DNA from: Sulfuriferula sp047300855
Lineage (GTDB): Bacteria > Pseudomonadota > Gammaproteobacteria > Burkholderiales > Sulfuriferulaceae
Assembly: GCF_047300855.1 (NCBI RefSeq)
Contig: NZ_CP170197.1
Location: forward strand, 310,001-374,000
Direction of reading: 5' to 3'
DNA: 64,000 nt
Part shown: in pieces, positions 24,385 to 32,008 of the stretch
Layout of the letters: every line of letters starts with the position of its first letter
How positions within the stretch are numbered: the stretch's first letter is position 1
Notes under the pieces: generated by a model
The model's input: the letters and a program-made list of their open reading frames with translations, nothing else
What the model was told of the DNA's origin: nothing
Database searches by the model: none
Program-made: the position numbers and the translations under genes

Positions 24385-24873
24385 ATGCCGTTTCGACTTC
24401 GCTCCCATGCCCAACAAGCGCTGTTTGGCTTGCTCGTCGCCATCGCTATCAACCACCCGGCCGCAGCCGATGACGAACAGCGCGCTGCACGGGTGCCGCT
24501 GTTGCCCAAGTATCAGCAGGAATGCGCCGCCTGCCACGTGGCTTACCCGCCCGGCATGCTGCCGGCTGCCTCCTGGCAGCGGGTGATGCACACCCTGCCG
24601 CACCATTACGGCACGGATGCCTCACTTGATCCGGCAACGGTGAAGCAACTCGCGACTTGGCTCACCGCCTACGCCGGCACTTATGGGCGCGTGCGCGAAG
24701 CGCCCCCAGAGGATCGCATCACCCGTTCGGCGTGGTTCGTCCGCCAGCACGACGAGGTGCCCGCGGCTGCCTGGAAGCGGCCGTCAGTAAAGAGCGCTTC
24801 CAACTGTGCCGCCTGCCATACCCGATCCGACCAAGGAGATTTCAATGAACGATTTGTCCGTATCCCCCGCTAA
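24385..24873 (+). CDS. Dihaem cytochrome c (DHC family)
   Basis: A 162-residue periplasmic protein with two haem-binding motifs: CAACH near residue 51 (before VAYPPGMLPAASW, a hallmark of the dihaem cytochrome family) and CAACH near residue 145 (before TRSDQGDFNERFV). The ATG at 24385 follows CAGGAG and gives a signal peptide ending HPAAADD. By family knowledge DHC passes electrons from a membrane cytochrome b to SHP. Its 3' end overlaps the cytochrome b gene by 29 bp, so the two are co-translated. Confidence 0.92.
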   Translation: MPFRLRSHAQQALFGLLVAIAINHPAAADDEQRAARVPLLPKYQQECAACHVAYPPGMLPAASWQRVMHTLPHHYGTDASLDPATVKQLATWLTAYAGTYGRVREAPPEDRITRSAWFVRQHDEVPAAAWKRPSVKSASNCAACHTRSDQGDFNERFVRIPR

Positions 24874-25570
24874 CACCCCTGTCAACGCACCGGGAAGCCG
24901 CAAAATCCTGGTCTGGGATGTTCCGGTTCGTGTCTTCCACTGGCTCATGGTGCTGAGTTTTGCCGGTGCCTATCTCACCGCCGAGAGCGAGCGCTGGCGG
25001 CTGCTGCATGTGTCGCTGGGCTACACGATGGCGGGTCTGGTGGGCTTTCGCATTGTCTGGGGCCTGATGGGTACCCGTTATGCGCGCTTTTCGACCTTCG
25101 TGCGCGGCCCCAGGGCGGTGGCGCGCTATCTCGGTGCGTTGCTGCGCGGCCAGCCCGAGCACTACACAGGTCACAACCCGGCCGGTGCGCTGGCCATCGT
25201 GGCCCTGCTGGGCCTGACACTGGCCGTCACTGCATCGGGCTGGGCCACCTACAACGACATCGCAGGCGAGTGGCTGGAAGAGGTGCACGAGGCGGCAGCC
25301 AACGTGATGCTGGCTGTCATCGGCGTGCACGTTGCCGGTGTGTTGCTCAGCAGCTGGCTGCACCGGGAGAATTTGGTGGGTTCAATGATCAACGGGCGCA
25401 AGCCGGGCCTGCCGGAGCAAGGTATTCGCCGCCCCTGGCGCAGCGTGGCCGTGTTGATGCTGGTGGCGGTGCTGGGTTTTTGGTGGACGCAGTGGCAAAG
25501 CGCACCGTCGGGCGCTGGCTTCGCCGACCGGACCTCGGCATCGGCAACGGTCGGGAAGCATGATCGCTGA
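24845..25570 (+). CDS. Cytochrome b561-type membrane protein of the SHP/DHC cluster
   Basis: A 241-residue four-helix membrane cytochrome, starting at the ATG at 24845 (AAGGAG upstream, inside the dhc gene). Candidate haem ligands are His in VRVFHWLMVLSFAG, LLHVSLGYTMAGLVGFRIVWG, the HEAAANVMLAVIGVHVAGVLLSSW region. A fifth hydrophobic stretch (SVAVLMLVAVLGFWWTQW) near residue 205 adds a membrane anchor. It probably oxidises quinol and reduces DHC, completing a quinol - b561 - DHC - SHP chain. The response regulator gene starts 26 bp downstream. Confidence 0.9.
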   Translation: MNDLSVSPANTPVNAPGSRKILVWDVPVRVFHWLMVLSFAGAYLTAESERWRLLHVSLGYTMAGLVGFRIVWGLMGTRYARFSTFVRGPRAVARYLGALLRGQPEHYTGHNPAGALAIVALLGLTLAVTASGWATYNDIAGEWLEEVHEAAANVMLAVIGVHVAGVLLSSWLHRENLVGSMINGRKPGLPEQGIRRPWRSVAVLMLVAVLGFWWTQWQSAPSGAGFADRTSASATVGKHDR

Positions 25571-25596
25571 GCATGCTTCATGAGACAATCCACGCC

Positions 25597-26268
25597 ATGC
25601 ATATCCTGCTCGCCGAAGACGATCCGCTGCTAGGTGACGGCCTACGCGCCGGTCTGCGGCAGCTCGGTTTCCAGGTGGACTGGGTGCGCAACGGCGAGGC
25701 CGCAGAGCGCGAGTTGCGCGCCCAGCCTTATGCGGCCGCGGTGCTCGACCTCGGGCTGCCGCTGATGGATGGCATGGAGGTGCTGGCTGCCGTCCGCCGC
25801 GCCGGCGTCACGCTGCCGGTGCTGGTGCTGACCGCGCGTGACGCAGTGCCCGACCGTATCCGCGGACTCGACGTCGGCGCCGACGACTATGTGGTCAAGC
25901 CGGTGGATCTGCACGAACTTGCCGCACGGCTGCGCGCGCTGATTCGTCGTGCACACGGCCAGCCGCAGGAGTGCCTGACCGTGCAGGATGTCGTTCTCGA
26001 TCCGGCGGCCCGCTCCGTGCGACAGGCGGGCGAGCCCGTCATGCTGTCGACGCGGGAGTTTGACCTTCTGCACGCGTTCATGCTCAACGCCGACCGTGTA
26101 CTCTCGCGTGAACAGCTCGAACAGCATCTCTACAGCTGGGGCCAGGAGGTGGAAAGCAACGCTGTCGAGGTGCATATCCACAATCTGCGACGCAAGCTTG
26201 GCGCTGCACTGATCCAGACCGTGCGCGGCGTCGGCTATATTCTGCTGCGCGACTTACCGAAATCATGA
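25597..26268 (+). CDS. OmpR/QseB-type response regulator
   Basis: A 223-residue two-domain regulator. The receiver domain shows ILLAEDDPLLGDGL with the acidic pocket, the phospho-acceptor Asp in AAVLDLGLPLMDGMEVL (about residue 51), LVLTARD and GADDYVVKPVDL (Lys about 101). The C-terminal winged helix (about 125-220) ends EVHIHNLRRKLG...TVRGVGYIL, typical of the OmpR/QseB/PmrA group. The start at 25597 fits the receiver consensus; an ATG eight codons earlier also exists. It overlaps the kinase gene by four bases and probably binds the CTTAAG box at 23876. Confidence 0.95.
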   Translation: MHILLAEDDPLLGDGLRAGLRQLGFQVDWVRNGEAAERELRAQPYAAAVLDLGLPLMDGMEVLAAVRRAGVTLPVLVLTARDAVPDRIRGLDVGADDYVVKPVDLHELAARLRALIRRAHGQPQECLTVQDVVLDPAARSVRQAGEPVMLSTREFDLLHAFMLNADRVLSREQLEQHLYSWGQEVESNAVEVHIHNLRRKLGAALIQTVRGVGYILLRDLPKS

Positions 26269-27626
26269 TCAAACCGTCTGGTTCGCTGCAAGGCCGGCTG
26301 CTCGCGCTGGTACTCGCCGTGGTGGTGGGCGTCTGGCTGGTCACCGCGGCGAAGACCTGGTTTGACGCGCGCCACGAGCTCGACGAGCTGCTCGATAGCC
26401 ACCTGGCACAGGCGGCTGCGCTGCTGGTGGTGCAGCAGACGCGCGAGGTAGAGGACGACGGCCCCGGCATTGATACGCCCACATTGCACCGTTATGCGCC
26501 CAAGGTGGCGTTCCAGGTTTTCCACGAGGGTCGCCTGGTGCTGCGCTCGGCCAACGCGCCGGTCACACCAATGGTCGAATCCGGCAAGGACATCAAGACC
26601 GGCTTCGCGACAGTGCAGATCAAAGGCATTGCGTGGCGTGTATTTGCGGCCTACGGGGCCGAGCGCGACGTGCAGGTGTACGTGGGCGAGCAGGCGAGTT
26701 CGCGGGACTCGATTCTGTGGGCCGTGCTGCGCAGCACGCTGTGGCCGATGGTCGTGGCGCTGCCGCTACTGGCGTTGGCGGTGTGGTGGGCGGTATACCG
26801 CGGCGTCGCACCCATGCGCCGGCTCGGGCGTGCACTGGCTGAGCGCCAACCGCAGGCACTGCATCCGGTCGCGTTCGACGGCATAACCTCGGAGATGGCG
26901 CCGATGGTCAACGCCCTGAACGGTCTGTTCGAGCGCATTGGCACGCTGCTGGAATCCGAACGCCGCTTCACGGCAGATGCCGCGCACGAACTGCGCACGC
27001 CGATCGCGGCTATCCGCGCCCAGGCGCAAGTGGCGCTGGGAGAAACCGACGATGCGCGGCGCACACACGCGCTTAAAAACACGCTGGAGGGCTGCGATCG
27101 CGCCACGCGACTGGTGGAGCAATTGCTGACCTTGTCCAGGCTGGAAGCCGTTGCGGCCCCCGCCATGGCGGACGTCGATCTGAGCGCGTTGACCCAACGC
27201 GTCGTGGCCGAACTGGTGCCGAAAGCGCTTGCCAAACATCAAACGCTGGAATTCGAAGCTACTGAGTCCTGCAGCGTTCCAGGCAATGAGACGCTGCTCA
27301 CGGTTCTGGTGCGCAATCTGGTCGACAACGCAGTGAGATACAGCCCGGCGTCAGCGCAAGTGAAGGTGAGCGTGCAGCGGCAGGCCGGGCGTGTCGTGTT
27401 GAGCGTTGAAGACAGTGGGCCGGGTCTGGCCGAGGCCGACCGGAACAGGTTGGGTGAGCGGTTCTTCAGAGTACCTGGCAGCAGTGAGAGCGGCAGCGGA
27501 CTGGGCTGGTCGATCGTGCGACGCATCGCAGCGGTGCACCGGCTGGATCTGCAGGTCGAGACTTCGGCGGAACTGGGCGGCCTCGCCGTTCGTGTCATCG
27601 GTCAGGCGAATGTCGGAACCGTGTGA
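26265..27626 (+). CDS. QseC-family sensor histidine kinase
   Basis: A 453-residue inner-membrane kinase. Membrane helices lie at about residues 10-30 and 162-182, with a periplasmic sensor loop between them. A HAMP-like linker follows (RGVAPMRRLGRALAER). The H-box is FTADAAHELRTPIAAIRAQAQ (His about residue 245). The N box is LVRNLVDNAVRYSP, and the G boxes are VEDSGPGLAEADR and GSGLGWSIVRRIA. It forms a pair with the preceding regulator, and the pair controls the cytochrome cassette by inference. The signal is unknown; redox state, O2 or NO would fit the SHP context. Confidence 0.95.
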   Translation: MIKPSGSLQGRLLALVLAVVVGVWLVTAAKTWFDARHELDELLDSHLAQAAALLVVQQTREVEDDGPGIDTPTLHRYAPKVAFQVFHEGRLVLRSANAPVTPMVESGKDIKTGFATVQIKGIAWRVFAAYGAERDVQVYVGEQASSRDSILWAVLRSTLWPMVVALPLLALAVWWAVYRGVAPMRRLGRALAERQPQALHPVAFDGITSEMAPMVNALNGLFERIGTLLESERRFTADAAHELRTPIAAIRAQAQVALGETDDARRTHALKNTLEGCDRATRLVEQLLTLSRLEAVAAPAMADVDLSALTQRVVAELVPKALAKHQTLEFEATESCSVPGNETLLTVLVRNLVDNAVRYSPASAQVKVSVQRQAGRVVLSVEDSGPGLAEADRNRLGERFFRVPGSSESGSGLGWSIVRRIAAVHRLDLQVETSAELGGLAVRVIGQANVGTV

Positions 27627-27634
27627 GTGTTTTC

Positions 27635-27679
27635 ATTGGCTGAGGCGGGGCAGCGGTTTCTGGACGCGTTGCGGCGTTA
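27635..27679 (+). pseudogene. Gene-end fragment repeating the tail of the 111-residue protein
   Basis: Read in frame, this stretch gives LAEAGQRFLDALRR followed by a stop, against LVEAGQRFRDAL and a stop at 23722-23759. Twenty bases are identical (23726-23745 and 27641-27660), with further matches on both sides. It starts eight bases after the kinase stop and has no start of its own. It looks like the 3' end of a second copy of the gene at 23424, separated from its body by the cytochrome/two-component cassette. Confidence 0.65.
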
Positions 27680-27698
27680 GCGGGGTGGCCCCGACAGA

Positions 27699-27992
27699 TC
27701 AAACGCAGCCGGTGGGCTTGGGCAGGCCACCGTATTTGGTGATGGGTTTCATCGGGCCGGTCATCCAGATTTTGAACAGTTCTTTTTGGTCTATCTCGAT
27801 GTATTTGGCGAATTTCCGGACCGGCGGCACCGAGTTGCATTCCTCGTAATATTCGCGGGCTTTCATGATCTGCTCCCACTGCACATCGGACAGTTCAAAG
27901 TCGTCAGCTGCGGCCATCGCGCGGGCGATTTCCGGCGTCCACGCGCTCATGTCGGTCAGATAGCCATCCCCATCACGTTGCGGAATATCCAT
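27699..27992 (-). CDS. tusE: TusE/DsrC family sulfur-relay protein
   Basis: A 97-residue TusE/DsrC-like protein: DGDGYLTDMSAWTPEIARAMA, VQWEQIMKAREYYEECNSVPPVRKFAKYI and the C-terminal GGLPKPTGCV with the penultimate sulfur-carrying Cys. The second C-terminal Cys of true DsrC, about ten residues earlier, is absent, so this is TusE-like (tRNA 2-thiouridine relay or a general persulfide carrier) rather than a dissimilatory-sulfite-reductase partner. It stands alone on the minus strand. No tusBCD or dsr genes are nearby. Confidence 0.9.
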   Translation of the reverse strand: MDIPQRDGDGYLTDMSAWTPEIARAMAAADDFELSDVQWEQIMKAREYYEECNSVPPVRKFAKYIEIDQKELFKIWMTGPMKPITKYGGLPKPTGCV

Positions 27993-28059
27993 TTCAGCCT
28001 CCTGTGTTTTCGTTGTTCGAACAGTTTATATCATTGCCCAAGGATCAGGCGTGGCCGTG

Positions 28060-28851
28060 CTATTTGAGCAGTCGACGTCGGGTGAGCCCCAGCGCCAGCC
28101 AGTAACTCAGCAGGCCCCAAGTGGCGAGCGCCGCCACATGTCCGGCAATATACGTCGGGATGCGGCCAAGGATCAACGGGCGTACCAGGTCGATGGCGTG
28201 CGACAACGGCAGCCAGGCAGCGGCTATCTGGAGAAAATCAGGCAGCCGGTCCACCGGGTAGAACACCCCGCATAGCAGCACCATCGGTGTGATTACCAGC
28301 GTGAAGTAGTAGATGAAAAAATCGTAGCTGGGCGACACCGCGGTCATTACCAGTCCCATTGCGGAAAAGGTCAGGCCGATCAGGATGACCACCGGCAGTA
28401 CCCAAAGACTGAGCAGCCAGCTTTGCTGCAGCCCCATGCCCCAGATCACCGCCAGGATGGCGAGTCCGGACAGCAGGCTTTTCGACGCGCCCCAGGTCAA
28501 CTCGGCCAGCATGACGTCGTCCAGATTGAGGGGTGTGTTGAGGATGGCATCCCAGGTTTTTTGTACATGCATGCGCGAGAAGCCGGAGTAGAGCACCTCG
28601 AAGGTGGCGCTGTTCATGGTCGAGTAGCACACCGTGCCGGCCGCCAGAAAGGTGATGTAGCGGGCGCCGCCGACTTCCGGCATCAGGCTGCCGAGGCCGT
28701 AGCCAAAGCCCAGCATATAGAGCATGGGGTCGGCGAGATTGCCGAGAATGCTCGATCCGGCGAGCTTTTTCCACACCAGAAAATTGCGTCGCCACACCGG
28801 GATGAAGCGCAGCGACAGGCGCGGCGCGGCGAAGTTGTGCCGGTTATTCAA
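28060..28851 (-). CDS. ABC-2 type transporter permease (NodJ-like)
   Basis: A 263-residue inner-membrane permease with about six membrane segments. Features of the NodJ group are WRRNFLVWKKLAGSSILGNLADPMLYMLGFGYGLG, the YITFLAAGTVCYSTMNSATFE segment and FYPVDRLPDFLQIAAAWLPLSHAIDLVRPLILG near the C-terminus. The likely start is the TTG at 28851, overlapping the ATPase stop (TTGA); the frame is open further upstream but only inside the ATPase gene. With the ATPase it forms an exporter resembling NodIJ; no nod genes are present, so the substrate is unknown. Confidence 0.9.
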   Translation of the reverse strand: MNNRHNFAAPRLSLRFIPVWRRNFLVWKKLAGSSILGNLADPMLYMLGFGYGLGSLMPEVGGARYITFLAAGTVCYSTMNSATFEVLYSGFSRMHVQKTWDAILNTPLNLDDVMLAELTWGASKSLLSGLAILAVIWGMGLQQSWLLSLWVLPVVILIGLTFSAMGLVMTAVSPSYDFFIYYFTLVITPMVLLCGVFYPVDRLPDFLQIAAAWLPLSHAIDLVRPLILGRIPTYIAGHVAALATWGLLSYWLALGLTRRRLLK

Positions 28852-29759
28852 TCGCGCAACTCCCGTCCGGTGAATTTCAGGAATACGTCTTCCAGATTGG
28901 AGGGACGGTGCAGGTAGCGCAAGCTGTGCTGGGCGCGCAGCTGGTCCAGCACGCGGTCGCAATCACGCGTGTAGCAGAACAGCGTTTCACCGGTGATCTC
29001 GAAGCGTTCGCACAGTGTGTGGCCGTGCTGTGCGCCCCAGTCCGCCACGGTTTCGCCATAGATTTCCATCACGCTGGGCTCGATTTCGGCGGCGATCATG
29101 TCGCGCGGACTGCCGCTGGCAATCGCCGTGCCGTGGTCGAGTATCACCAGCCGGTCGCATAGACGTTCGGCTTCTTCCATGAAATGCGTGGTCAGCAAAA
29201 TGGTTTTGCCCTGGCTGATGAGGCGACGCAGGCCCTGCCAGATGACGTGACGTGCCTGCGGATCGAGACCGGTGGTGGGTTCGTCCAGCACGATCAGCTC
29301 GGGGTCGTTGACCAGCGCGCGCGCCAGCGTCAGGCGCCGCTTCATGCCGCCGGACAGTGTGGTGATGCGGGCGTTTTCCTTGCTGGTCAGCCCGGCGAAT
29401 TCGAGCAGGCCGGGGATGCGCGCGCGGATGACGCTGTCGGCAATGCCGAAGTAGCGGCCATACACCAGCAGATTTTCGCGCACCGAAAAATCCGGATCGA
29501 GGTTGTCCATTTGCGGCACCACCCCGATGCGCAGCCGCGCCTCGCGCCCCCGCAACGGCACCGGTTCGCCGAGGATTTCGATGCTGCCGTCATCGGGTGC
29601 AATCAGGCCGAGCAGCATTTTCAGCGTGGTGGTCTTGCCCGCGCCGTTCGGACCGATCAGGCCGAAGCACTCGCCCGCCTGGATGTCGAGATCGAGGCCG
29701 CGCACCACTTCGGTGTCGCCGTAGCGTTTGCGCAGATTGCGCGCGCTCAGGAGTGGCAT
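28848..29759 (-). CDS. ABC transporter ATP-binding protein (NodI-like)
   Basis: A 303-residue cytoplasmic ATPase that energises the adjacent permease. Walker A is GPNGAGKTTTLKMLLG near residue 37, the signature is TLSGGMKRRLTLARALVNDP near 138, Walker B is LIVLDEPTTGLD near 157 and the switch His lies in ILLTTHFMEEAERLCDRL. The length and the C-terminal extension (about 225-303) are typical of NodI/DrrA-type exporters. It overlaps the upstream hydrolase gene by 13 bp and the permease by four bases, so all belong to one operon. Confidence 0.93.
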   Translation of the reverse strand: MPLLSARNLRKRYGDTEVVRGLDLDIQAGECFGLIGPNGAGKTTTLKMLLGLIAPDDGSIEILGEPVPLRGREARLRIGVVPQMDNLDPDFSVRENLLVYGRYFGIADSVIRARIPGLLEFAGLTSKENARITTLSGGMKRRLTLARALVNDPELIVLDEPTTGLDPQARHVIWQGLRRLISQGKTILLTTHFMEEAERLCDRLVILDHGTAIASGSPRDMIAAEIEPSVMEIYGETVADWGAQHGHTLCERFEITGETLFCYTRDCDRVLDQLRAQHSLRYLHRPSNLEDVFLKFTGRELRD

Positions 29760-30352
29760 GCTGCCAGTGCCGCCGCTTTGAGTTCGGCCAGCTTGCCGTG
29801 AAAGAAGTGGCCGGTGTCGTGGATCACGCTGAGCTGCGCGCCGCTGGTTTGCGCCCAGGCTTGTGCGGCGGCCAGGGGCACGAGCTCGTCGTGTTCGCCA
29901 TGAATGACGTGGGTGTGGGCGGGCACCGCATCAAAATCGTACATATTCACCGCCGGACCGATCAGGATGAGTTTGGCGTGGGCAAGGTGCTGCGCGACGC
30001 GGTGCTGAACGTAGGCACCAAAGGAAAATCCGGCCAGGATGAGCGGCAGCGGCGCGGCGTATTGGGCGCGCACAAAGGCGATGACGGCCAGCATGTCGTC
30101 GGTTTCACCCAGTCCGCCGTCGTATTCGCCGTCGCTGCCGCCGACGCCGCGAAAATTCGGCCGCACTGCGACGTAGCCTTCGTCGTGGCAGGTCTGCGCC
30201 AGGGTCTGTACCACTTTGTTGTCCAGCGTGCCGCCGTGCAGCGGATGCGGGTGGGCGATAAAGACCAGCCCGCGCCGTTCGCTGCCGGGATCGTTGACCA
30301 GCGTTTCGATATTGCCGACGGCCGTTTTGATACGCAGTTTGGAGCGCTTCAC
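29747..30352 (-). CDS. Alpha/beta hydrolase
   Basis: A 201-residue serine hydrolase of the small 'dienelactone-like' alpha/beta group. It shows VFIAHPHPLHGGTLDNKVVQTLAQ (oxyanion loop), RPNFRGVGGSDGEYDGG, the nucleophile elbow GFSFGAY (Ser about residue 107), then the Asp of HGEHDELVP and the His of DTGHFFHGKL. The substrate cannot be told from sequence. It lies between the ferredoxin and ABC-ATPase genes, two bases after the ferredoxin stop, so it is cotranscribed with both. Confidence 0.9.
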   Translation of the reverse strand: MKRSKLRIKTAVGNIETLVNDPGSERRGLVFIAHPHPLHGGTLDNKVVQTLAQTCHDEGYVAVRPNFRGVGGSDGEYDGGLGETDDMLAVIAFVRAQYAAPLPLILAGFSFGAYVQHRVAQHLAHAKLILIGPAVNMYDFDAVPAHTHVIHGEHDELVPLAAAQAWAQTSGAQLSVIHDTGHFFHGKLAELKAAALAACHS

Positions 30353-30353
30353 G

Positions 30354-30662
30354 TCAGATTTTCAGTCGTTCGACGACCTGGCCGTGCTGCAGATGCTGTT
30401 CGATGATTTCGTCAATATCCTGTTCGTCCACGTAGGTGTACCAGGTGCCTTCCGGATACACCACCAGTACCGGTCCTTCGCTGCAGCGGTCCATGCAGCC
30501 TGCACTGTTGATGCGGCATTTGCCTTCGCCATTCAGGTCCAGCGCCTTGATCTTCTTTTTGGCATAGTCGCGCATGGCCTGCCCGCCGGATGCGCCGCAG
30601 CATCGGGCGCCGTCTTCGCGCTGATTGGTACAGAAAAAAACGTGGTGTTTGTAGTAGCTCAT
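30354..30662 (-). CDS. Thioredoxin-like [2Fe-2S] ferredoxin
   Basis: A 102-residue (2Fe-2S) ferredoxin of the NuoE-like/Shethna type. The start at 30662 gives YYKHHVFFCTNQREDGARCCG, the N-terminal Cys ligands, and KCRINSAGCMDRCSEGPVLVVYPEGTWY supplies the rest, the usual cysteine layout. The ATG overlaps the stop of the upstream MazG-like gene by four bases. A role in cluster transfer or electron transfer is likely but unspecified. Confidence 0.92.
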   Translation of the reverse strand: MSYYKHHVFFCTNQREDGARCCGASGGQAMRDYAKKKIKALDLNGEGKCRINSAGCMDRCSEGPVLVVYPEGTWYTYVDEQDIDEIIEQHLQHGQVVERLKI

Positions 30663-31030
30663 GGCTGCTTGTCCTGCGTAAGTTCGGTGTATTTTCTGGC
30701 GTTGCCGCGCGCCGCCTCGGCGGGATATTTTTGCCCGTTGTGGATCAGCTTGGCGCGCGCGGCGGCGAGCAAATCCAGTTCCAGCACGTCGGCCAGACGC
30801 ACCAGATAAATCAGCACGTCGCTCATTTCTTCGCCGATGGCGGCCAGTTTGACCGGGTCCGGGTGCTGGCTCTGTTCTGGCGTGGCCCACTGGAAATGTT
30901 CCATCAGCTCGGCGGCTTCTACCGCCAGCGCCATCGCCAGGTTTTTCGGTGTATGAAACGGCTGCCAGTCGCGTTCTTCGGCAAAGCGGCGTATCTCGGC
31001 CTGTAGTTGCTCGATGCTATCGGTAGACAT
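30659..31030 (-). CDS. MazG-like nucleotide pyrophosphohydrolase
   Basis: A 123-residue all-alpha NTP pyrophosphohydrolase of the MazG-like/RS21-C6 (dCTPase) type. The metal-binding EExxE/ExxD residues are visible in LAVEAAELMEHFQW (E-A-A-E-L-M-E) and GEEMSDVLIYLVRLAD. It hydrolyses non-canonical or excess (d)NTPs to monophosphates. The start at 31030 gives MSTDSIEQLQAEIRRFAEERDW, the usual N-terminus; the frame continues upstream but over the queC promoter side. It is the first gene of the five-gene minus-strand operon ending with the NodJ-like permease. Confidence 0.9.
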   Translation of the reverse strand: MSTDSIEQLQAEIRRFAEERDWQPFHTPKNLAMALAVEAAELMEHFQWATPEQSQHPDPVKLAAIGEEMSDVLIYLVRLADVLELDLLAAARAKLIHNGQKYPAEAARGNARKYTELTQDKQP

Positions 31031-31073
31031 GCACGTGCCTCCTGTTGCGGGTGGATAGTGTAGCATTCTCTCC

Positions 31074-31670
31074 ATGGCCGAACTTGTCCTGCTCTCCGGC
31101 GGCATCGATAGCGTGACCCTGCTGCATCTCAAGCACAGCGAGGGCGCACCATTGCATGCGCTGTTCATCGATTATGGCCAGCGTGCCGGCCGCGAGGAGT
31201 TGCGTGCCGCCAGCATTCACAGCAACAAGCTGGGTGTGCCGTTGCAGCGGCTGGACATGGCGGCGGTAGGAGACGCTTTTCGCGCCGGGCAGACGCAACG
31301 CCTGCATGTGCCGCTGCCGCACCGCAATCTGGTCGCGCTGGCGCTGGGGATGAGTTATGCCACGCAAATCGGCGCAACCTCCCTGCATCTGGCGCTGAAT
31401 CGCGATGACTCGGACGCCTATTCGAGCGCGTCGCCGCTGTTTGTACAGGGCTTCAATAACCTGGCGCGCAGCCTGGGCGATATTGCGGTACACACGCCGC
31501 TGGCTGAACTGAATAAAGTGCAGGTGATTGAACTTGCCATCAAATTGGGTATAAATTTACGCGATACGTATAGCTGTCTGTTGGGTTATGCCAAGCCATG
31601 CGGGCATTGTCCGCAATGTTTGCAGCGTCGGGCGGCTTTACTGACCGCGAGCGTGGAGGGTGTGGATTGA
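31074..31670 (+). CDS. queC: 7-cyano-7-deazaguanine synthase-like protein (QueC/ExsB family)
   Basis: QueC makes preQ0, the precursor of queuosine, with ATP and ammonia. The 198-residue protein has the PP-loop LLSGGIDSVTLLHL at the N-terminus, LHALFIDYGQRAGREEL and VPLPHRNLVALALGMSYA in the middle, and a four-Cys zinc site at the C-terminus (CLLGYAKPCGHCPQCLQRR). It is shorter than classic QueC (about 220-235 residues) and no queD, queE or queF lies nearby, so a divergent paralog is possible. It is transcribed away from the MazG-like gene. Confidence 0.8.
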   Translation: MAELVLLSGGIDSVTLLHLKHSEGAPLHALFIDYGQRAGREELRAASIHSNKLGVPLQRLDMAAVGDAFRAGQTQRLHVPLPHRNLVALALGMSYATQIGATSLHLALNRDDSDAYSSASPLFVQGFNNLARSLGDIAVHTPLAELNKVQVIELAIKLGINLRDTYSCLLGYAKPCGHCPQCLQRRAALLTASVEGVD

Positions 31671-32008
31671 ATGCAGTGAATACCAGTCGGACTATCACTT
31701 TTGGATGATGTGCGCGGTGATCGCACGCTGGTATGCTCGAAAGGGTTTGTTTGGAATGATCTGTCGGCGTTTCGTCAATCATGTAACGCATATCGTCAGT
31801 AATGATGAAATGGCAGTGCACATTTAACAAATTAAAAAATTTAACTCATTGTTACATTAAGCATGGCGATGTTTGGCTTGGAATGTGCTTACGGTTTCGC
31901 CTGATTGTATTTTGATCTACTTAACTTTTGCGATACGTATTAAAGAATTACGCATGTGGCATAATGCGTGGCGAAACTTTTAACTAATTGATAAGTGGGA
32001 GGAATACC
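31671..32008. other. AT-rich intergenic region ahead of the EPS locus
   Basis: 338 bp with no convincing gene. It is much AT-richer than the flanks, with a run of A/T tracts near 31825-31855. It is the only long gap before the first EPS gene and so should hold the main EPS promoter. The one specific element I can point to is the CGCAT/ATGCG site with an extended -10 near its end. No c-di-GMP riboswitch-like conserved core was recognised. Confidence 0.6.
31951..31968 (+). promoter_or_regulatory. Candidate EPS promoter: extended -10 within an inverted repeat
   Basis: TGG-CATAAT (31957-31965) fits an extended -10 and lies inside CGCAT-N8-ATGCG, so a bound regulator would occlude it. Transcription from it would give a leader of about 35-40 bases before the GTG start at 32009. 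No good -35 is seen at 16-18 bp. Confidence 0.35.

Noticed and set aside
28060..29759. True nodulation NodIJ exporter
   Set aside because: No nod genes nearby; NodIJ-like exporters are widespread, so only the family is assigned.
31074..31670. QueC homolog as part of a DNA 7-deazaguanine modification or CBASS-like defence system
   Set aside because: No dpd, tgt-like or cyclase/effector genes nearby; neighbours are a MazG-like operon and the EPS locus.
31671..32008. c-di-GMP (GEMM) riboswitch before the EPS operon
   Set aside because: The conserved core could not be found by eye in the gap.
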